DNA of 64,000 bases from NCBI RefSeq assembly GCF_022637395.1, contig NZ_CP093337.1:1410001-1474000 (forward strand), in the 5' to 3' direction. The DNA is from Shinella sp. H4-D48 (GTDB taxonomy: Bacteria; Pseudomonadota; Alphaproteobacteria; Rhizobiales; Rhizobiaceae). The translations under genes were made by a program, and so were the position numbers. Shown in pieces: positions 1 through 7,980 of this stretch. Below the pieces are notes generated by a model. That model was not told the origin of the DNA. It saw nothing but the letters and a program-made list of their open reading frames with translations, and made no database searches. Position 1 is the first letter of the stretch. Each line of letters opens with the position of its first letter.

Positions 1-1
1 A

Positions 2-460
2 ATCTTCAATGCGACCGACGGCACGCTTCCTGTTCCCGGCGAGATCCTGTTGAAGGAGCAGCTGGTCTGGGCGGGCAAGAATTGCGGCAATGCCCATCTG
101 AAGAATCCCCTCCCGGTGTCCGTGTGGGAAGAGGGCTGCATCTGGCGCGCACGCGCTCTGGAAGAGTTGAGCCGGTCGGGGCGTGATTTCCGCGTCGCCT
201 ATTTCTGCGCGCACCATATGGGCCAGCGCGCAGCCATTCGCGCCGACCTCGCCGTTGCGCCCCTCGCACGCTTTCTGGTTGGTGATGACATGGTGGCGCT
301 CGGAGAGAAGGATGGCCTGCCGGACCTCGGCCACTATCTCATCGGCCTCGTTGTCAACGAGGACCTGGACGCGCCCGCGCAAGCAGTCGCAGACTACATC
401 CGCGCTGCCTTCGCCCGTATCGAGCGGCGGCCCATGGAGATGCTCCAGGTCGCCTGCTGA
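2..460 (+). CDS. LysR-family transcriptional regulator, C-terminal part (5' truncated by window)
   Basis: The open frame runs in from before base 1 and ends with TGA at 458-460, so only the last ~152 codons are present. What is visible is the effector-binding half of a LysR regulator: a strand ending in LVWAG, the segment PVSVWEEGCIWRARALEEL, and then a second lobe with AIRADLAVAPLARFLV, the usual order of the periplasmic-binding-like domain. The helix-turn-helix lies outside the window, so target genes cannot be proposed. The gene converges on the small secreted-protein gene at 501-899 with about 40 bases between the stops. An internal TTG at 50 is not taken as the start because the same frame is coding upstream of it. 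Confidence 0.8.
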   Translation: MFNATDGTLPVPGEILLKEQLVWAGKNCGNAHLKNPLPVSVWEEGCIWRARALEELSRSGRDFRVAYFCAHHMGQRAAIRADLAVAPLARFLVGDDMVALGEKDGLPDLGHYLIGLVVNEDLDAPAQAVADYIRAAFARIERRPMEMLQVAC

Positions 461-500
461 TCTCGGGTCGGACGGTCGGGGCTCGTGCCCCGGCCTCGTT

Positions 501-899
501 TTACTCGTAGGTGTAGGACGCGCACATATCCGCGTCGCTCGACGGGACGTCCTGTGTCGAGAAGACCGCGACCGTTGTCGTGCTTGCGTCTCCCCAGGAG
601 GCGACATAGGTCACGGGCTCGCCGCACAACCGGTTGCCGTTGAGCAGAACCGGGTCCTCCGGATCGGCGACGCTATAGACAGAGGCATTTACCGTTTCCC
701 CGCCGACAACAAACGTATCGCCGACAAGCTGGTCGAAGGTGATCTTCTTGCCGTTCTCGAAGGTGATGCCGAAATCGTCGAACTCGATGTCGCCCGTAAT
801 CGACATCGCGGTGTTGCTGATGGCCGAATAGCTGTCCGCAAGGGCCGGTGAGGCGAGCACAAGGGAAAGGGTCAGGATGAGAAGCTGTCTGCTGGTCAT
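501..899 (-). CDS. Small secreted protein of unknown function
   Basis: 132 residues. The first ~21 residues form a clear Sec signal peptide (basic MTSR, hydrophobic LLILTLSLVLA, cleavage near SPALA-DS). The mature part is acidic, rich in Thr, Val and Asp, and likely beta-strand, with two cysteines (in RLCGE and DMCAS) that could form a disulfide in the periplasm. I recognise no family. It lies 27 bases downstream of a second small secreted-protein gene on the same strand, and the two share length class, signal peptide, acidity and a cysteine pair, so they are probably cotranscribed and possibly related. The ribosome-binding site is weak (GAAAG about 6 bases before ATG). Confidence 0.6.
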   Translation of the reverse strand: MTSRQLLILTLSLVLASPALADSYSAISNTAMSITGDIEFDDFGITFENGKKITFDQLVGDTFVVGGETVNASVYSVADPEDPVLLNGNRLCGEPVTYVASWGDASTTTVAVFSTQDVPSSDADMCASYTYE

Positions 900-926
900 G
901 GACTATCTTTCGGGAATGGCTGCGCG

Positions 927-1238
927 TCAGTATCGGCGGCAGCTCATGGTACGGTTGCTTTCGGACGAGGAGAAGGACAACGTGTCGTCCGTGATCTCCG
1001 AGAGCGTGATGTAGACCTCGTCCGTAAGGAACAGCGTATAGGAGCCGTCGGAGCCCTCCTGAACTTCCTGAATGGTAAAGTCGTCGTCGCCGGTGCTGTA
1101 CACCGTGGAGGTGAAGACGAAGGGGGCTCCGTCGCAGTTCCATTCCCCGGTAAACGGATAGTCCTCCTGGGCGCTCGCAGAAAGGCTGCTTACGGAAAGC
1201 AGGACGAGGCAAAGCGCGGCAGGGCGGGCGAGCGACAT
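927..1238 (-). CDS. Small secreted protein of unknown function
   Basis: 103 residues from the ATG at 1238. A longer frame opens at 1370, but the first 44 residues of that version look non-coding, whereas 1238 begins a good signal peptide (MSLARPAALCLVLLSVSSLSASA-QE). The mature protein is about 80 residues, acidic, with cysteines in EWNCDG and TMSCRRY near its two ends, and alternating polar/hydrophobic residues that suggest a small beta-barrel or sandwich. A GAAAG motif precedes the ATG. It is upstream of, and probably in one transcript with, the gene at 501-899. Function is unknown. Confidence 0.6.
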   Translation of the reverse strand: MSLARPAALCLVLLSVSSLSASAQEDYPFTGEWNCDGAPFVFTSTVYSTGDDDFTIQEVQEGSDGSYTLFLTDEVYITLSEITDDTLSFSSSESNRTMSCRRY

Positions 1239-1411
1239 GAAGATGCTTTCGTGAATGGCAGCGCAGCCGCGATGACCGCACGATAGATGCACGACCGACG
1301 CATGACGGCCTCGATCCATTCGCACACCATGCCGATAAACCGCCGAAAACAAAACAGAATTCTTATGCACGGTTCGAGCGCGCGGTAACCGCAGGGGTCT
1401 GCGGCCCCGGC

Positions 1412-3454
1412 CTATTCGCGGCTGCGACGCCGGCGGCGTCCGCCACCTTCGCCGCCGCCGTCGTCGGACAGCACCTTGCGTTCGGGCAGCGTTACAACCT
1501 TGGCCAGTTCGGGGAAGGGGTCCACCTTGTTCGGCATCGCCATGGCATTTACGAAGAGCTGCTGGAAATGTGGCTCGAGCGCCGTCTCGATCTTCTCGAT
1601 ACGGCCGACCTCGCGCTCGATCTCACGGCGGTGGTCGCGGTTGAGCAGCGCCATCAGAGCGCCCGTGCCCGCGGCATTGCCGACGGCCTTCACCTCGTTA
1701 AGGTCGCAATCCGGGATAAGGCCCAGCACCATCGCGTATTTCGGATCGATGAAGGAGCCGAACGCGCCGGCGAAGCGGATCGTATCGACATGGTCCACAC
1801 CCTGCTTTTCCATCAGCAGCTTGATGCCTGCATAGAGCGCCGACTTGGCAAGCTGGATGGCGCGGATGTCGTTCTGCGTCACCGTGATGCGCTGCTCGCC
1901 GTCATGCAGCAGGTAGGAGAAGGTGCGGCCGTTCTGCAGGACGCGCGGGCTTCTCTCCGCCATCGTGCCGTCGACGACGCCATCCTCGGAAATGAGGCCG
2001 GTGAGATACATTTCCGCGACGACTTCGATGATCGCCGAACCGCAGATGCCGGTGATGCCGACCTTCTCGGCATCCTGAGCGAACCCTTCCTCATCGGACC
2101 ACTTGTCCACGCCGATGACGCGGAATTTCGGCTCCAGCGTCGAGGGATCGATGCGCACGCGCTCGATTGCGCCGGGTGCGGCACGCTGGCCGGAGGAAAT
2201 TTCCGCGCCTTCGAAGGCAGGCCCCGTCGGCGAGGAGGCGGCTACGACACGGTGCTTGTTGCCGAGCACGATTTCCGCATTGGTGCCGACATCGACCAGC
2301 AGCATCATGCGATCCTGCCGGTAGGGGCCTTCCGCGAGCGTCGCGCCCGCTGCATCCGCGCCAACATGGCCGGCGATGCAGGGCAGCGTGTAGAGCCGCG
2401 CGCCGCGGTTCACGTCGATATCGAGCTCATGCGCCCAGTATTGCAGCGCGCCGGAAACCGCGAGCGCGAACGGCGCCTGGCCGAGTTCGGTCGGGTCGAT
2501 GCCGAGAAACAGGTGGTGCATGATGGGGTTGGCGACGAAGACCATGTCGAGAATGTCGTGCCGGTCGACCTCGCCTTCGGTGCAGACCTTGCCGATCAGG
2601 CTGTTGACGGCTTCGCGCACGGCCTTGGTCATGGCCTCGCGGCCATCCGGGTTCATCATGACATAGGAGACGCGGCTCATCAGGTCTTCGCCGAAGCGGA
2701 TCTGTGGGTTCGACGTGCCCGAGGAGGCAACGATGCGGCCGGACAGCAGCGAGACGAGATGCATCGCGATCGTCGTGGAGCCGATGTCGCAGGCCACGCC
2801 GTAGGCTTCGTTCTTGAGGCCCGGCCAGAGGCCGACAATGAAGGGGCGCGAACTATCCATGTCGCGATGGATGGCGGCGGTGACGCCCCAGTTTCCCTTG
2901 CGCAGGATCGACTGTACCTGCGGGATAAGGTGCGGCGCAATCAGCAGGTCCTTCCAGCCCCAGTCCTTTTCGAGCATGACCTTGAGGCGGTCGAGATCGC
3001 CGAGCGGCTTGTGCATGTCGGGCTCGTCCACCTCGACATAGCAGAGCTGGACGGCTGCGTTGCGCTCGATCACCCGGTCGGTCGCGGCCTTGCGCACGAC
3101 CTGCGCATTGATGACGGTATCCTGCGGAACGTCCACGACGAGATCGCCGAGAATGAGGGCGGAGCAGGAGAGGCGGCGTCCCTCGGGAAGGCCGCGGACC
3201 TTTTCGTAGCGTTCTTCCTTCGGGCCCTTTTCCGAGATGTGGTCGAGCGAGGAGACGATCTTGTGCTTGGCGAAATTGCCTTCCTGCACCTCGATCTGAC
3301 AGCGCCCGCAGGTCGCGCGCCCGCCGCACACGCTCTCGACATAGACACCGAGTTTCCGGGCGGCCTCGAGAACCGGAGTGCCGACCGGGAATCGGCCGCG
3401 CTTGCCCGAGGGCATGAAGAGGACCAGCGGTTCTTTTGCCGAGGCTTCGGTCAT
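1412..3454 (-). CDS. RamA-like corrinoid-activating Fe-S protein (ferredoxin + ASKHA domain)
   Basis: 680 residues. The N-terminal ferredoxin domain has CGGRATCGRC (C43, C49, C52) and a fourth cysteine at about C97 in RRLSCSA, the plant-type [2Fe-2S] pattern. It is followed by a linker domain and an ASKHA-like ATP-binding domain (VACDIGSTTIAMHL, LLVDVGTNAEIVLG, FAGAFGSFIDP). This is the architecture of DUF4445/RACo/RamA-type reactivases, which use ATP to reduce adventitiously oxidised Co(II) corrinoid back to Co(I). The neighbouring corrinoid protein and methyltransferases are its expected clients. The start at 3454 is preferred because its GGTGAGAGCGAG leader is better than that of the ATG at 3484, and the family begins close to LVLFMPSGKRG. 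The C-terminus is an Arg/Gly tail (GGGEGGGRRRRRSRE). A short GC hairpin at 1389-1404 lies just downstream. Confidence 0.88.
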   Translation of the reverse strand: MTEASAKEPLVLFMPSGKRGRFPVGTPVLEAARKLGVYVESVCGGRATCGRCQIEVQEGNFAKHKIVSSLDHISEKGPKEERYEKVRGLPEGRRLSCSALILGDLVVDVPQDTVINAQVVRKAATDRVIERNAAVQLCYVEVDEPDMHKPLGDLDRLKVMLEKDWGWKDLLIAPHLIPQVQSILRKGNWGVTAAIHRDMDSSRPFIVGLWPGLKNEAYGVACDIGSTTIAMHLVSLLSGRIVASSGTSNPQIRFGEDLMSRVSYVMMNPDGREAMTKAVREAVNSLIGKVCTEGEVDRHDILDMVFVANPIMHHLFLGIDPTELGQAPFALAVSGALQYWAHELDIDVNRGARLYTLPCIAGHVGADAAGATLAEGPYRQDRMMLLVDVGTNAEIVLGNKHRVVAASSPTGPAFEGAEISSGQRAAPGAIERVRIDPSTLEPKFRVIGVDKWSDEEGFAQDAEKVGITGICGSAIIEVVAEMYLTGLISEDGVVDGTMAERSPRVLQNGRTFSYLLHDGEQRITVTQNDIRAIQLAKSALYAGIKLLMEKQGVDHVDTIRFAGAFGSFIDPKYAMVLGLIPDCDLNEVKAVGNAAGTGALMALLNRDHRREIEREVGRIEKIETALEPHFQQLFVNAMAMPNKVDPFPELAKVVTLPERKVLSDDGGGEGGGRRRRRSRE

Positions 3455-3517
3455 GTTGATCTCGCTCTCACCTTCAATGCGCATCGGATCGTTCTTTCTA
3501 CGGCCGGACGGGCCGCG

Positions 3518-3841
3518 TCATGTCTTCTTGCGGGAAAGGCGGCGCATATTGCTGCGCACGCGTTTGCCATAGGGTTTCAGCGCGGCCTCCGAAACGGCGC
3601 GGGCCGTGCTTTCCGGCGAGGCCGCCGTCATGACCGCCTTTGCTAAAGCAAAATTGGCCGCCACGGCGCTTTCCGCCGCGGCAGCCATCTTTTCCGTGAC
3701 CATCCGGGTCATCTCGGCGGTGTTCTGCGACGAGCCGGTCAGTGCCGCCATGCCCATCTGCTGGCAGCGCATGGCGATCACCAGAGGTGCCTCCAGCCAA
3801 AGGCTGAAGGCATCGTGGCGGAACTGACGCCCGCCGGCCAT
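3518..3841 (-). CDS. Small helical phasin-like protein in the corrinoid operon
   Basis: 107 residues from the ATG at 3841, whose A is the last base of the upstream methyltransferase stop (TAATG), so translation is probably coupled. A longer frame back to 4045 is rejected because it only shadows the upstream gene. The sequence is Ala/Met-rich and predicted all-helical (MRCQQMGMAALTGSSQNTAE, then ESAVAANFALAKAVM) with a basic end (YGKRVRSNMRRLSRKKT). The helical, amphipathic, Ala-rich look and the phrase LWLEAPLVIAMRCQQM recall phasin-like proteins, but I see no defining motif. Its fixed place between the methyltransferase and the RamA-like gene suggests a pathway-specific role, perhaps organising the enzymes; this is inference. 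Confidence 0.6.
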   Translation of the reverse strand: MAGGRQFRHDAFSLWLEAPLVIAMRCQQMGMAALTGSSQNTAEMTRMVTEKMAAAAESAVAANFALAKAVMTAASPESTARAVSEAALKPYGKRVRSNMRRLSRKKT

Positions 3842-4803
3842 TATTCGCGCACCGCGCCGGCACCGGCGCGGGCTGCACGGCCACCACGGCGGCCGCCGGC
3901 AGGAGCAGGTGCTGCGGCGCTGGCCGCTGCACCGCCTTCGGCGGGCTTGTGGTCGCGATAGGTCATGATCCAGTTGGTGCAGTTCGGATCGGTCCCGTTC
4001 AGCACGTTGGCGGCGCGCACGGCCTCCATTTCCTGGGGGCGGCAAGGGTTCATGATGGCTGAGGTCATGCCGGCACCGATGACCATCGGGATGAAACCGG
4101 CGTTGATGCCGTGGCGGTGCGGCAGGCCGAAGGAGATGTTCGACAGGCCGCAGGTCGTGTTGACCTTCAGCTCGTTGCGCAGGCGATAGAGCAGCTGAAA
4201 GACCTGGCGGCCGGCATCGCCCAGCGCACCGATCGGCATGACGAGCGGATCGACGACGATATCATGCGGCTTGATGCCGTGATCCATGGCGCGCTCGACG
4301 ATCTTCTTGGCGACGGCGAAGCGCACGTCCGGGTCCATGGAAATGCCGCTCTCGTCGTTGGAGATTGCGACCACCGGGACGTCGTATTTCTTGACGAGCG
4401 GCAGGATGGCCTCGAGCTTTTCTTCCTCGCCGGTGACCGAGTTCACCAGCGGGCGGCCCTTGGCGACCCGGAGGCCTGCCTCGATTGCCGCGGTGACGGA
4501 GCTGTCGATGGCAAGCGGGATATCGACGAGGCCCTGGACGATTTCCAGCGTCTGGACGAGAAGGCCCGGCTCGGTCTCGTTCGGGTTGACGGAGGTCACG
4601 CCGGCATTGATGTCGAGCATCGTGGCGCCGGCGGCGACCTGTTCCAGCGCGTCCTTGATGACGGTCTCGAAGTTGCCGGCCTGCATTTCCGCCGCCAGCT
4701 TCTTGCGGCCCGTCGGGTTGATGCGTTCGCCGATGACGCAGAAGGGCTGGTCGAAACCGATGACGATTTCGCGGGTGGCCGAGGCGACGATGGTGCGTGT
4801 CAT
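3841..4803 (-). CDS. Methyltetrahydrofolate:corrinoid methyltransferase (pterin-binding family)
   Basis: 320 residues. It has a TIM-barrel pterin-binding domain with the GERINPTG motif (residues 25-32), the DIN segment (64-66), a PLAIDSS strand and NTTCGLSNISFGLPHR near the C-terminal side, as in AcsE, MtvA and MetH folate domains. The role is methyl transfer between a corrinoid protein and tetrahydrofolate. In this operon the likely direction is from methyl-Co(III) corrinoid to THF, feeding methyl-THF to the MetF/MetV pair encoded upstream. From about residue 286 there is an extra low-complexity tail ending in GGRRGGRAARAGAGAVRE that is not part of the barrel. The gene is translationally coupled (TAATG) to the small helical protein gene that follows it. 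Confidence 0.9.
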   Translation of the reverse strand: MTRTIVASATREIVIGFDQPFCVIGERINPTGRKKLAAEMQAGNFETVIKDALEQVAAGATMLDINAGVTSVNPNETEPGLLVQTLEIVQGLVDIPLAIDSSVTAAIEAGLRVAKGRPLVNSVTGEEEKLEAILPLVKKYDVPVVAISNDESGISMDPDVRFAVAKKIVERAMDHGIKPHDIVVDPLVMPIGALGDAGRQVFQLLYRLRNELKVNTTCGLSNISFGLPHRHGINAGFIPMVIGAGMTSAIMNPCRPQEMEAVRAANVLNGTDPNCTNWIMTYRDHKPAEGGAAASAAAPAPAGGRRGGRAARAGAGAVRE

Positions 4804-4890
4804 GTAAGGTCCTCTGAGGCGGGGCGCCGACTGTGATCTAGCGCGCGATATCGGGTGTTACAATGCTGGTCGGCGACGCGCCGGCAGGCA

Positions 4891-5985
4891 TCAATGCGGA
4901 TGCTGGGCGGCCTGCCCGGCAAGTTTCTGCTGGTCCTGCTCATGGCCGTCGCGCGCCAGCTCGATGCGTTCGGCAACGAGCTGGTCGACAGGGTTCGGCT
5001 CGCGCTTCCAGGGCTGGCGCCCCTTCAGTACACCGGAATCATGCACCATTTCCGCGACATATTCCTCCTGGCGGTAGGCCATGACGTGAACGCCGGAAAC
5101 GCCCTCGATCTCTTTCACCTCGTTGATGATGTCGATGCAGAGCTGCTTGCCTTCCTTCTTCTGATCCTGCGCGCCTTCGAGACGGGCAATGATGGAGTCG
5201 GGAATGTGGATGCCCGGCACGTTCGAGCGGATCCACTTGGCGGTCTTGGCGGAGGCCATCGGGCCGACGCCGACGAGGATGTAGCACTTCTCGTGCAGGC
5301 CGAGGTCACGCACCTTCTTCATGTATTCGCGAAACATGGGAACGTCGAAGCAGTACTGGCTCTGCACGAACTGCGCGCCGGCCTCGATCTTCTTGGCGAG
5401 GCGGTAAGGGCGGAAGTCGTAGGGCGGCGCGAAGGGGTTGATCGCGGCGCCCAGGAAAACCTTTGGCGGCGTCGTCAGCTTGCGGCCGGACAGGAACTTC
5501 GAATTGTCGCGCATGACGCGCACCGTTTCGAGCAGCGACATGCAGTCGAGGTCGAAGACGGGTTTTGCGCCCGGCTGGTCGCCGGCCTGCACGCCGTCGC
5601 CGGTCAGGCACATGATGTTGCATACACCCATGGCGGCGGCACCCAGAACGTCGCCCTGGATGGCGATGCGGTTCTTGTCGCGGCAGGCGATCTGCATGAT
5701 CGGCGCATAGCCCATGCGGGTGAGCAGTGCGCAGATGCCGACGGATGACATGTGGCAGTTGGCGCCCGAAGCATCGACCGCATTGATGCCGTCCACCCAG
5801 CCGTCGAAGATCGCGGCGCGTTCGTAGACATCTTCCGGATTGGCGCTGTCGGGCGGGTTCAGTTCCGTCGTCACCGCGAACTCGCCGCGCCGCAGCACCC
5901 GTTCCAGTCGGCCCAGCGAGGAGTGGCCGGGCAGGGGATCGAGCGGCAGGTGGGGGCCGAGCGGATTTTCGTCGATATGCGCCAT
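4891..5985 (-). CDS. Methylenetetrahydrofolate reductase, MetF family
   Basis: 364 residues. The FAD-dependent MTHFR barrel is recognisable from the N-terminal VTTELNPPDSANPEDVYER, the folate-site region AIQGDVLGAAAMGVCNIMCLTGDG and the AGAQFVQSQYCFD segment. It interconverts 5,10-methylene-THF and 5-methyl-THF. It starts 2 bases after the stop of the cysteine-rich MetV-like gene, so the two are read as a MetVF-type pair, as in acetogens. In a demethylation pathway it would run in the oxidising direction; that direction is inferred from context. The family usually has about 290-310 residues; the extra length lies at both ends, including a polar C-terminal tail. 87 bases separate it from the methyltransferase gene downstream. 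Confidence 0.88.
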   Translation of the reverse strand: MAHIDENPLGPHLPLDPLPGHSSLGRLERVLRRGEFAVTTELNPPDSANPEDVYERAAIFDGWVDGINAVDASGANCHMSSVGICALLTRMGYAPIMQIACRDKNRIAIQGDVLGAAAMGVCNIMCLTGDGVQAGDQPGAKPVFDLDCMSLLETVRVMRDNSKFLSGRKLTTPPKVFLGAAINPFAPPYDFRPYRLAKKIEAGAQFVQSQYCFDVPMFREYMKKVRDLGLHEKCYILVGVGPMASAKTAKWIRSNVPGIHIPDSIIARLEGAQDQKKEGKQLCIDIINEVKEIEGVSGVHVMAYRQEEYVAEMVHDSGVLKGRQPWKREPNPVDQLVAERIELARDGHEQDQQKLAGQAAQHPH

Positions 5986-5987
5986 GC

Positions 5988-6602
5988 TCAGGCGTCCTTT
6001 CCGGCGGCGGCTGCCGCTTCACGGGCAGCGGCGGCTTCCGCAGTCACGCGCAGCCAGGAAGAGGTCTCGCGCAGCGACTGGTTCACCGGCTTCTGCACGT
6101 TCATGATGGCGTCTCCCTTCACCATGTTCTGCGAGCCCTTCCAGGCCTGTACCCAAACGCAGGGCATATCCGGTTCCACTTCGCAATTGCCGTTGGCGCG
6201 AACGCCGCCGCAGGGGCCGTTGCGCAGTTGCTTGGGACAGTTCATCGGGCAGGACATGCCCGTGGACGACAGCGCGCACTGGCCGCACATGCGACAGTCG
6301 AAGAGAAAGCCCTTCACATGCTTTTCGACGAAGGTGATGGGACGCTCGACACGCTGGTAGCCGAAGAGCTTCCAGACGGGGTGGAGGAGCAGGAAGGCTT
6401 CGGCGAAGCGGTGGTAGAACCACTCGAAGAAGCGGGAATTGCGCACAGCCCACAGGCGGATCGTGTATTTGCGGCGCGACCGGCGGTTCGGCGAGACGCC
6501 GGCCGGCGTGAAGGCGCCCGTGGCGGCCTTCTTGGCGGGCGCGGCGTTGCCGGGCTTCTGCACGCCTTCGAGTTTCGGCTCTCCGAGTTTCGGATCAGCC
6601 AT
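5988..6602 (-). CDS. MetV-like protein (MTHFR C-terminal, zinc/Fe-S cysteine-rich domain)
   Basis: 204 residues from the ATG at 6602, which lies 8 bases inside the end of the upstream Virulence_fact gene. The longer frame back to 7001 is a shadow of that gene. The core has eight cysteines at about 103, 106, 109, 118, 122, 131, 140 and 148 (CRMCGQC, MSCPMNCPK, GPCGGVRANGNC), matching the MTHFR_C domain found in MetV of acetogenic MetVF and fused to some MetF proteins. MetV partners MetF and is thought to bring Fe-S or electron-transfer capacity. It is immediately followed by metF-like (2-base gap). The N-terminal 40 residues are Pro/Ala/Lys-rich and the C-terminus is an Ala-rich helix, both variable. 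Confidence 0.82.
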   Translation of the reverse strand: MADPKLGEPKLEGVQKPGNAAPAKKAATGAFTPAGVSPNRRSRRKYTIRLWAVRNSRFFEWFYHRFAEAFLLLHPVWKLFGYQRVERPITFVEKHVKGFLFDCRMCGQCALSSTGMSCPMNCPKQLRNGPCGGVRANGNCEVEPDMPCVWVQAWKGSQNMVKGDAIMNVQKPVNQSLRETSSWLRVTAEAAAAREAAAAAGKDA

Positions 6603-6897
6603 TGTCGCGCCCTCCGGCCTTGACGAGGGCGACCAGGCGCTCGCGGTCATAGCCGGCCTCGATCTCGGCGACGGCACGGTCCGCTTCCGCTTCCAGGTCG
6701 TCGGAAACGGGCTCGGGGTCGGCCTTGCGCCATTCGGCAAGATAGTCGTCGGTTTCCGCCGCGCCGGTGCGCATGGCGCACATGTCGATGGCCTCGGTAA
6801 AGCGCAGCGAGAGTTCCCGCTTGGCGCTGGCGCGGCCCTTCTTGATGATGACCTGGGCGGGGATATCGCGCCAGTAGACGATGATGCGGTCTGCCAT
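6595..6897 (-). CDS. Virulence_fact-domain small protein (conserved, function unknown)
   Basis: 100 residues. The N-terminal MADRIIVYWRDIPAQVIIKK followed by GRASAKRELSLRFTEAIDMCAMR is typical of the small family called Virulence_fact (PF13769 in my recollection), a name with no demonstrated function. Such proteins recur beside MttB-type methyltransferases and MTHFR_C proteins. Here the 3' end overlaps the MetV-like start by 8 bases, so it is the first gene of a tight run with metV and metF. No catalytic motif is evident; one cysteine (DMCAMR) and a negatively charged C-terminal half are visible. A role in the same methyl-transfer pathway is inferred from linkage only. Confidence 0.75.
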   Translation of the reverse strand: MADRIIVYWRDIPAQVIIKKGRASAKRELSLRFTEAIDMCAMRTGAAETDDYLAEWRKADPEPVSDDLEAEADRAVAEIEAGYDRERLVALVKAGGRDNG

Positions 6898-7101
6898 GTC
6901 GAAACTTCTCCCGGAGCATGGCCGCGCTTTTCAAGCCGGAAATGCTCAACCCCCTCTGCCGCAAATGCGGGCGGAAAACCGCTCAGCGTCTTTCCTCCCA
7001 TTGCTTATGCTGACAATGCGTTCTGGCGCCGTCGCGGGCTCTACTCGCCACGACTGCCTCATGCTCAAAAACGACGTCGGATTCGACCTTGCCGGGAGGA
7101 T

Positions 7102-7884
7102 CTACCAGATGCCGCGGGTCACGCCGTTCCAGAGCCAGGTCCAGATCGGCGGATGGTACCATTGTCGCGACGGTTCCGCTATTTTCAAGGGCTTGAGGTT
7201 GCCGGTGACCGCCTCGTCGAGCGCCTGCACGACAAGGCCCGTGGCCGCCGCCGTCTGGAGCAGCGGATAGGTGTGCATCGTGTCGCGTTTGGAAGGTTTG
7301 ATGCGCAGCTGATGGAGCACGCCGCCGGTATCGACGCCGGCATCGACGAGGTGGATTGTCGTGCCGAAATTCGCCTCGTCGGAGCGGACGCGCGACCAGT
7401 ATCCACCTTGCAGGCCGCGATATTGCGGGTTGATGCCCGCATGAAGGTTCAGCACGGGGCAGGGGATGGCAGCGAGCGTCTCGGCCTTCAGCATGCGCGT
7501 GCTGACCAGCAGCAACGCGGCGGGCTGGATCTCGGTTATGGCGGCCAGGAATGCCGGGCTGTTGGCCGAGGGAACGGCAACGCGGCGGACGGCAGAATCG
7601 GGAGAGGGATCGGCGCCGAAGGTATCGAGGATTTCAGCGGCACGTTTCGTGGTGAAGCGCTTGCCGTATTTGGAGACGACCATGGTCGCAAGCTGACCGA
7701 GTGCCTGTACCCAGCCGAGCTTTTTCGCGCGGCGGTGGATGAACAGCGCCTTCGATTCCGGCTCCTCCTCGATCACGACCAGGTTCGGGAACGCAGCTTT
7801 CACGGCATTGATCACGATTTCCGGGTTGGGGCCGGGCTGAACCAGCATCGCCACCGTTTGCGTCCGTACTGCCTGCTGCGTCAT
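7102..7884 (-). CDS. Formyltransferase-fold protein
   Basis: 260 residues. The C-terminal ~150 residues carry the formyl-transferase catalytic triad in normal spacing: N146 and H148 in VLNLHAGINPQYRG and D185 in VDAGVDTGG, as in Fmt, PurN and ArnA. The substrate is unknown; the N-terminal ~90 residues (FIHRRAKKLGWVQALGQ) match the group of stand-alone formyl transferases that act on sugars or unknown substrates rather than Fmt. The position among folate-dependent one-carbon genes makes 10-formyl-THF a reasonable cofactor, and handling of formyl units coming off the methyl-oxidation route is possible. The gene lies 204 bases upstream of the Virulence_fact gene and 96 bases downstream of DUF1638. 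Confidence 0.75.
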   Translation of the reverse strand: MTQQAVRTQTVAMLVQPGPNPEIVINAVKAAFPNLVVIEEEPESKALFIHRRAKKLGWVQALGQLATMVVSKYGKRFTTKRAAEILDTFGADPSPDSAVRRVAVPSANSPAFLAAITEIQPAALLLVSTRMLKAETLAAIPCPVLNLHAGINPQYRGLQGGYWSRVRSDEANFGTTIHLVDAGVDTGGVLHQLRIKPSKRDTMHTYPLLQTAAATGLVVQALDEAVTGNLKPLKIAEPSRQWYHPPIWTWLWNGVTRGIW

Positions 7885-7980
7885 GTCGATGCCTCGCCGA
7901 TTTTGACGGGCATGATCGGGTGTCGCTCTTAGAAAGGCGTAACCGGCACACTTGGAGTTGTGGGCAAGGCTAAGAATTGG

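Noticed and set aside
1568-3646. A 692-codon open frame on the plus strand opposite the RamA-like gene
   Set aside because: It mirrors codon positions of the real gene in GC-rich DNA, has no recognisable domain and no ribosome-binding site.
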